A DNA stretch of 9,805 bases, from NCBI GenBank assembly GCA_910586825.1, contig CAJUJF010000029.1, forward strand, positions 1 through 9,805, given 5' to 3'. Positions within the stretch are counted from its first letter, which is position 1. Each line of letters begins with the position of its first letter. This stretch comes from an uncultured Christensenellaceae bacterium (GTDB taxonomy: Bacteria > Bacillota > Clostridia > Christensenellales > Borkfalkiaceae). The translations under genes were made by a program, and so were the position numbers. Below, piece after piece: positions 5,300-9,805 of the stretch. A model generated the notes under the pieces. The model worked only from the letters and a program-made list of their open reading frames with translations, did no database searches and had not been told where the DNA came from.

Positions 5300-6274
5300 A
5301 TGGAAAATAAGACGGCGTTATCTTCAAGCGAAGGGAGAATCGACGCAGGCGATGCCGTTCGTGGCGAAAAGCCCGTTAAACGGAAACACAAATTCCGCAG
5401 AGAGTGGCTGTGGTGCTGGATCGTCGTATCGATTCCGATTATCGGTTACGTTTTCTTTAACGCCTTTCCCGTGGCGATCTCGCTTGCGTCGATGTTTACG
5501 GATATTCAGCACAATCAAATTTCGACGATGAAGTGGAATAACTTTGCGCATTTCGTCAAGTTTTTCCACGATGCAAAATACTTAAAGGCGCTCGGCATTA
5601 CGCTTTGGCTCACTTGCGCACAGTTTTTATCGCTTTTCATTGCGCTTGTGATAGCAACGCTCATCAAGACCAAGGTCAAGGGCTCGCGACTCATGCAAAC
5701 GTTGTATTTCGTACCCTATATTTGCTCGATCGTAGCGGTTACGATCATGTGGAATCAAATGTTTTTGACGGGCGACGACGGCGTGCTCAATACCATTTTC
5801 AATACGAATATCAACTGGCGCGGCGATCCGAAGTATCTCACTTGGTGTATCTTTACCGTCATCGTTTGGCAGTCGCCCGGATACGGCATCGTTATGATTA
5901 CGACGGCGTTCATCGGGGTCGATCCCACGCTTTACGAGGCGGCGAAAATCGACGGGGCAAACGCCTGGAAACAGTATTTTCACATAACTATGCCGCAGAT
6001 CGCGCCGATGATTCTCTTTCTCGCTTTGGCGGGTTGGCAAGGCGGGCTTGCAACCTTCGATGCGGCACAGGTCATGGCGCCTGTGGGGTTTGGCGGCACG
6101 GCGGGTCCCGAGGATATGGGCTTGACGCTTGCGTATTATAACTATATTCAAGGAATGTCGTTCTCGCACATGGATTATGCGTCGGTGATGAATTGGATGA
6201 CGGCAATCATCAATTTTGCGGGAGCCTATTTGTTCCTGAGATTGAGAAAGAGAGCGGAGGATAATTTGGGATGA
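5300..6274 (+). CDS. ABC sugar transporter permease, MalF/UgpA-type
   Basis: One half of the membrane channel for oligosaccharide import. A polar 34-residue cytoplasmic N-terminus precedes six predicted membrane segments at about 36-60, 97-122, 131-155, 180-205, 234-255 and 293-314. The cytoplasmic EAA loop that docks the ATPase is clear at 213-232, with EAAKIDGA and a closing TMP. Length (324) is normal for the MalF-like partner. The ribosome binding site GGGAGGT overlaps the stop of the solute-binding protein, leaving 5 nt between genes. The stop overlaps the next permease by ATGA, so all three are translationally coupled. No ATPase gene is adjacent. Confidence 0.95.
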   Translation: MENKTALSSSEGRIDAGDAVRGEKPVKRKHKFRREWLWCWIVVSIPIIGYVFFNAFPVAISLASMFTDIQHNQISTMKWNNFAHFVKFFHDAKYLKALGITLWLTCAQFLSLFIALVIATLIKTKVKGSRLMQTLYFVPYICSIVAVTIMWNQMFLTGDDGVLNTIFNTNINWRGDPKYLTWCIFTVIVWQSPGYGIVMITTAFIGVDPTLYEAAKIDGANAWKQYFHITMPQIAPMILFLALAGWQGGLATFDAAQVMAPVGFGGTAGPEDMGLTLAYYNYIQGMSFSHMDYASVMNWMTAIINFAGAYLFLRLRKRAEDNLG

Positions 6275-7176
6275 CGAAAACATTCGATAAATTCACCTCG
6301 GCAAAGGCAAAAAACATTTATTCCAAAATCGGCATTTATTTTGGTTTGATTGCGTATTTTCTGCTTCTTTTTCTGCCGTTTATGGTTATCATCCTCACTT
6401 CTTTTACGTCGGATGCGGAAATCGCGTCGACGACGGGATTCGTGTGGTTTCCGTCTGAACTTTCAGGCGAGGGATACCGTATGGTATTTGAATTCGACCC
6501 CAACAAGACGAACGGCGTGCCGTCGTTGCTGCTCGGGTTCATCAACACCATGTGGCAGACGCTGCTACCTTCCGTCGTCGGGCTGATGATAAGCGGACTT
6601 GCGGCATACGCATATGCGAAATACGATTTCCCCGGGAAGAGTAAGTTTTTTGCTTCCATCATTTTCATGATGACCATTCCCGTTTCGGCTGGTATTACAG
6701 GGTATTTATTCTTTGCCCAACTCGGTTGGACGACGGGCGGCGCTTCGGTGCTTCCCATGATTATTCCGGGATTGTTCGGGAGCGCGGGCACGATTTTCTT
6801 CATCTATCCCTATTTGAAAGCGCTTCCGGACGGGGTGTTGGAGGCGGCGAAGATCGACGGCATGGGCTTTTTCGGCATCTTTTTTAAGATCGTACTTCCG
6901 CTGTCGACGCCTATCTTTCTTTCGCAGTTTCTCTTTGCGTTCGTCGGCGGCTACAATAATTATTCGGGCGCGCTCATCTATCTCGCCAATCAAAAGCAGC
7001 TATGGACGTTGCAGCTTGCTTTGAACCAGCTCGTTTCCTATATTACGGGCGCGGGCGGATATAACAACGTGGCTTGCGCGGCGGCGCTGATGTCGATGTT
7101 GCCGCTTCTCATTCTCTACGCTTTTGTCCAGAAATTTTTTATCGAGGGCATTACGGTGGGGAGTGTAAAAGGTTAA
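6271..7176 (+). CDS. ABC sugar transporter permease, MalG/UgpE-type
   Basis: Second half of the channel, pairing with the preceding permease. The 301-residue protein has a short cytoplasmic N-terminus, a first membrane segment at about 22-44, a long extracellular loop, then further segments from about 95 onward. The EAA motif lies at 191-210 (EAAKIDGMGFFG then IVLP), followed by the last segments. It ends in the MalG-type tail FIEGITVGSVKG. The ATG overlaps the upstream stop by 4 nt, with GGAGG 10 nt before it. Together with the binding protein this is a carbohydrate uptake (CUT1-type) importer. Such systems in Bacillota often share one ATPase of the MsmK/MsiK kind encoded elsewhere, which would explain its absence here. 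Confidence 0.95.
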   Translation: MTKTFDKFTSAKAKNIYSKIGIYFGLIAYFLLLFLPFMVIILTSFTSDAEIASTTGFVWFPSELSGEGYRMVFEFDPNKTNGVPSLLLGFINTMWQTLLPSVVGLMISGLAAYAYAKYDFPGKSKFFASIIFMMTIPVSAGITGYLFFAQLGWTTGGASVLPMIIPGLFGSAGTIFFIYPYLKALPDGVLEAAKIDGMGFFGIFFKIVLPLSTPIFLSQFLFAFVGGYNNYSGALIYLANQKQLWTLQLALNQLVSYITGAGGYNNVACAAALMSMLPLLILYAFVQKFFIEGITVGSVKG

Positions 7177-7191
7177 ATCGGGAGGAAATTT

Positions 7192-9090
7192 ATGAAACAA
7201 TATTTGAAAGCGGCAGCGGTTGCGCTCGGCGCCATAACGGTGTGCGCCACGTTGGCGGGCTGCGGCAAAACGGAGAAAAAGACGGTATACGAAATACCGT
7301 ATTACGACGGAACGACGTACGAGGAAGGGGCGGAGAAGCCCGTTTATAGTTCCGAGCTTTGGCGCAGGAACGACGTGAACAACGGCGCGGGCGATCCGTT
7401 CATTCTCGATAATACGGCAATAGACGGATTTTATTACCGCTACGGTACGGGCGGAGCCCATCAGTTTTCCGCTTACCGTTCCTCCGATCTCGATTTTTGG
7501 ATCCCCTGCGGCATCATTTTGGAAAATATCGGTTGGACGGCGGCATGGGCGCCCGAGGTCGTATACGACGATCCCACGGATGACGGCGTGAACAACGGAA
7601 CGTACTATTTCTTTTTCAGTATGTGTTTCCCGGGCTACGCGACTTCGGATGGCTACAACAAGGAAAAGGACGAAAACGGCAATGCGGATAACGTACACTC
7701 GCTCTTTGTGGCAACGTCGTCAAGCCCCGCAGGGCCCTTTAAGATGGTCGATTTCACCGATGCAAAGAGTTGCGGCGAAGAGAATGTGCGCACGATCGAT
7801 GCGGGCGATTACGGCTATACCTGCGATTATCTGAAATATATGCTATTCGAGCCGATCGAAACGAATAGGGCGTGGCATGAGATTATGCCCGAGCGCATTC
7901 CCGAAAATTCGGATAAGCTGTGCAACAATATCGACGCAAGTCCCTTCGTCGATCCCGTCACCAAAAAGAAATATCTCATTTTCAATCACGAGCGGCAGCC
8001 TTCGCCCATTCTCATCATGGAGATGGAGAATTGGCTGAAACCGCTTCCCGAAACGACCAAGGTGATCGCGCGTTGCGGTTATTATACGGTTGAGGATTAC
8101 GAAAAGGCGCAAAAGGGCGAAGCGGTCGAAACGTCCGACTTTGAAATGAGAACGAATAAGGTAAACGAAGGTCCGTGTATGTATTACAATGCAGAGAACG
8201 GAAAGTATTACCTTACCTACTCCGTCAACGGGTTTATGGATCCCACTTACGCGGTTGCGCAAGCCGTGTCCGATTCTCCGACCGAAGGGTTCAGGAAGCT
8301 GACGCAGGCGGAGAACGGACTCATTCTCAGCGCCGACGACGGCGGGAACAAGCTTGCTTCGGGTACGGGACACCATTGCTTTTTCCATATCGGCGAAAAG
8401 CTGTATATCTATTATCACAAGCATACCGTTCCCTATGCGGACGAAGGCAGATACACGGCGGTGGACGAAGTAAAGTTTGTTACGATAAAGGATCAAAACG
8501 GCGAAGATTTGGACGTTATGTACGTCAACGGTCCCACGGTTACCCCTCAGCCCGCTATTGTAAAGGGAATGGAATACGCCGATATTTCGGATAAATTACA
8601 GTCGGTGTCCGTGATAAGCGGCACGCTTGCCGAAGGCTCGGATACAAAGTGGCTCAACGACGGCTTGCTTTCTTATAACATGAAGCTCAATCAGGAGTTT
8701 TTGAACACCTACGTGCGCGAAACGGAAATCACAAGCGATACGACGTTTGAGCTCTCGTTTGCGGACTATGAGACGATTCGCGGACTCATGATTTACAACT
8801 CCAAGAACCTTGAAAAGGTGTTCTATAAAATCAAGAACGTCGAGTTCGAATCGGAGGGGAAAACCTACTTTATCAAAGAGTTGAACATCGACGAGCAATC
8901 CAATTTCAAATTTAACGAGTTTGAATTGATGTACGGCAACAAGGTTGTGGAAGCGGTGGCTTACGGCGGAGGAGTGTATGCGGAGTTTGCCGCGACGAAA
9001 GTGAAAAAGATCCGTTTTACGGTGGAAGTGCCTGAGGGGCAGACTGAGGTGGGGATTTCCGAAGTCGCCGTGATGGGCAAGGTTCTTTAA
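7192..9090 (+). CDS. GH43-family glycoside hydrolase, lipoprotein, with C-terminal discoidin-like domain
   Basis: Likely surface-anchored arabinosidase, xylosidase or arabinanase-type enzyme supplying the importer. The signal peptide ends in LAGC (lipid-modified Cys24). The five-bladed propeller spans about 60-450 and shows all three acidic positions expected of the family: Asp68 in GDPF (base), Asp248 in NNIDASPF (pKa modulator) and Glu326 in NEGP (acid). WAPE (119-122) and GTGHH (391-395) are also typical of it. Residues about 465-632 form a beta-rich domain (KWLNDG, LSFADYETIRGLMIYNS, KKIRFTVEV) resembling F5/8-type carbohydrate-binding modules. The gene lies 15 nt after the permease, with GGGAGG 6 nt before the ATG, so it belongs to the operon. 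The lipid anchor and extracellular site are predicted, not shown. Substrate within GH43 cannot be assigned without subfamily placement. Confidence 0.88.
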   Translation: MKQYLKAAAVALGAITVCATLAGCGKTEKKTVYEIPYYDGTTYEEGAEKPVYSSELWRRNDVNNGAGDPFILDNTAIDGFYYRYGTGGAHQFSAYRSSDLDFWIPCGIILENIGWTAAWAPEVVYDDPTDDGVNNGTYYFFFSMCFPGYATSDGYNKEKDENGNADNVHSLFVATSSSPAGPFKMVDFTDAKSCGEENVRTIDAGDYGYTCDYLKYMLFEPIETNRAWHEIMPERIPENSDKLCNNIDASPFVDPVTKKKYLIFNHERQPSPILIMEMENWLKPLPETTKVIARCGYYTVEDYEKAQKGEAVETSDFEMRTNKVNEGPCMYYNAENGKYYLTYSVNGFMDPTYAVAQAVSDSPTEGFRKLTQAENGLILSADDGGNKLASGTGHHCFFHIGEKLYIYYHKHTVPYADEGRYTAVDEVKFVTIKDQNGEDLDVMYVNGPTVTPQPAIVKGMEYADISDKLQSVSVISGTLAEGSDTKWLNDGLLSYNMKLNQEFLNTYVRETEITSDTTFELSFADYETIRGLMIYNSKNLEKVFYKIKNVEFESEGKTYFIKELNIDEQSNFKFNEFELMYGNKVVEAVAYGGGVYAEFAATKVKKIRFTVEVPEGQTEVGISEVAVMGKVL

Positions 9091-9101
9091 GGAGGGGAGT
9101 T

Positions 9102-9805
9102 ATGAAGAATTCAAGAAAACGGTTGGCGTTGGGAATCGCCGCCTGTCTGTGCTCCTTGTTCGCTTTGACGGCATGCGGAGAAACAATAACGCAATACAAC
9201 GTAATCGGCACGCAGGATTGCTACGCTCCCGTACAGAAGCCGACGAGCGGTGCGCAGATAGACGACGGGATCGTCCTCGACGGCGTTCTCGACGAATCTT
9301 TCTACGAAAGTAAGAGTTGGTTCGTGGGACATAAGAACGTGAAGGGCAGAGAGGCGACGCTCAGAACGACGGCGGAGATCGCGCCGCACGGCATTTTATT
9401 CGGAATCGACGTCGACGAAGGGTTTACTATCTCATACAGCGCAGGCAGACCGACGGCTTGGAACAGCGGAATCGAGTTTTATTTCGCATTCGGCGGCGAA
9501 ACCGTGCCCGTGGATAATTTGTTCGAGATCGATCTGACAGCGCACAACGACGTCAACGTGCGCGTATGGCGTCCGGGGATTTTCAACGACGGTTATCTGC
9601 AATATCTCTATTCCTTTGAAAATGCGCCCGCCCATGCCGTGAAGTTGAAGGGCGGCACGATCGAGAGCGGAAACTGCACGGGCTATACGATGGAGCTGTA
9701 TTTGCCCTATACTATGTTCGGAAGAGACGGACGTCCCGAATATATCAATCTAAATCCCGGCATGATCACGCCGCTTTCCGATACCGAATGGGTGCGCGAT
9801 TATTA
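9102..9805 (+). CDS. Lipoprotein with CBM9/DOMON-like carbohydrate-binding domain (partial, runs off window)
   Basis: The frame is open from the ATG at 9102 to the window end (234 full codons), so the 3' end is missing. Signal peptide with lipobox LTAC, Cys25 predicted lipidated. From about residue 53 the sequence shows the CBM9-like pattern: VLDGVLDESFYES, then GIDVDEGFTI, WNSGIEFYFAFGG (120-132), FEIDLTAHND and GYTMELYLPYTMFG (194-207). These are the features of the beta-sandwich modules that bind sugar chain ends on xylan- and other glycan-active proteins. No catalytic domain is visible so far; one could follow beyond the window. GGAGGGGAG lies directly upstream, and only 11 nt separate it from the GH43 stop. 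It probably holds the glycan or its products at the cell surface for the GH43 enzyme and importer. Confidence 0.8.
   Translation, partial: MKNSRKRLALGIAACLCSLFALTACGETITQYNVIGTQDCYAPVQKPTSGAQIDDGIVLDGVLDESFYESKSWFVGHKNVKGREATLRTTAEIAPHGILFGIDVDEGFTISYSAGRPTAWNSGIEFYFAFGGETVPVDNLFEIDLTAHNDVNVRVWRPGIFNDGYLQYLYSFENAPAHAVKLKGGTIESGNCTGYTMELYLPYTMFGRDGRPEYINLNPGMITPLSDTEWVRDY

Noticed and set aside
5627..6283. 218-codon minus-strand open frame
   Set aside because: Antisense to the first permease, His/Arg-rich with no recognisable domain; the plus-strand permease is unambiguous.
7000..7698. 232-codon minus-strand open frame
   Set aside because: Spans the permease/GH43 junction in antisense, with no start signal or domain pattern.
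7843..8496. 217-codon minus-strand open frame
   Set aside because: Antisense shadow of the GH43 propeller, where all catalytic motifs are on the plus strand.

Overview
The window reads as a Bacillota (Clostridia-type) chromosome segment. Strong GGAGG-type ribosome binding sites, lipoprotein signal peptides, a TnpX/TndX-style large serine recombinase and a tightly packed AraC / sugar-ABC / glycosidase operon all fit a gut-type polysaccharide-using Clostridia. A Christensenellales-like host is only a guess. No rRNA, tRNA or CRISPR was seen.

Region 1 (1-2020, minus strand) is part of a mobile module. It holds a 545-residue large serine recombinase, a 61-residue small protein just upstream that may be TnpW-like, and a further overlapping 62-codon ORF with a very good ribosome binding site. 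The left end of the element is not identifiable and may lie outside the window.

Region 2 (2021-2583, no protein gene) is dense in regulatory structure. On the minus strand, the leader of the recombinase cluster carries a Shine-Dalgarno-flanking hairpin, a terminator-like hairpin and a 15-bp perfect inverted repeat that could rearrange them. On the plus strand, a near-consensus promoter (TTGACT-17-TATAAT) drives a compact RNA of about 157 nt (about 2280-2437). The RNA has three nested helices, a 6-bp pseudoknot and a 12-bp intrinsic terminator. The 3' strand of the pseudoknot can instead pair with the terminator's 5' arm, which is the logic of a riboswitch or attenuator. I do not recognise it as a known RNA class, and it is the most interesting item here. 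Two more sigma-70-type promoters follow before the next gene.

Region 3 (2584-9805, plus strand) is a carbohydrate-use operon: AraC-family regulator, solute-binding lipoprotein, two ABC permeases, a GH43-family glycosidase lipoprotein, and a lipoprotein with a CBM9/DOMON-like domain cut by the window end. Spacings after the regulator gene are 50, 5, -4, 15 and 11 nt. The likely scheme is that surface-anchored GH43 and the carbohydrate-binding lipoprotein handle an arabinose- or xylose-containing glycan. The solute-binding protein and permeases then import the oligosaccharides, powered by an ATPase encoded elsewhere, and the AraC protein senses a sugar and activates the operon. The exact glycan cannot be read from the sequence.
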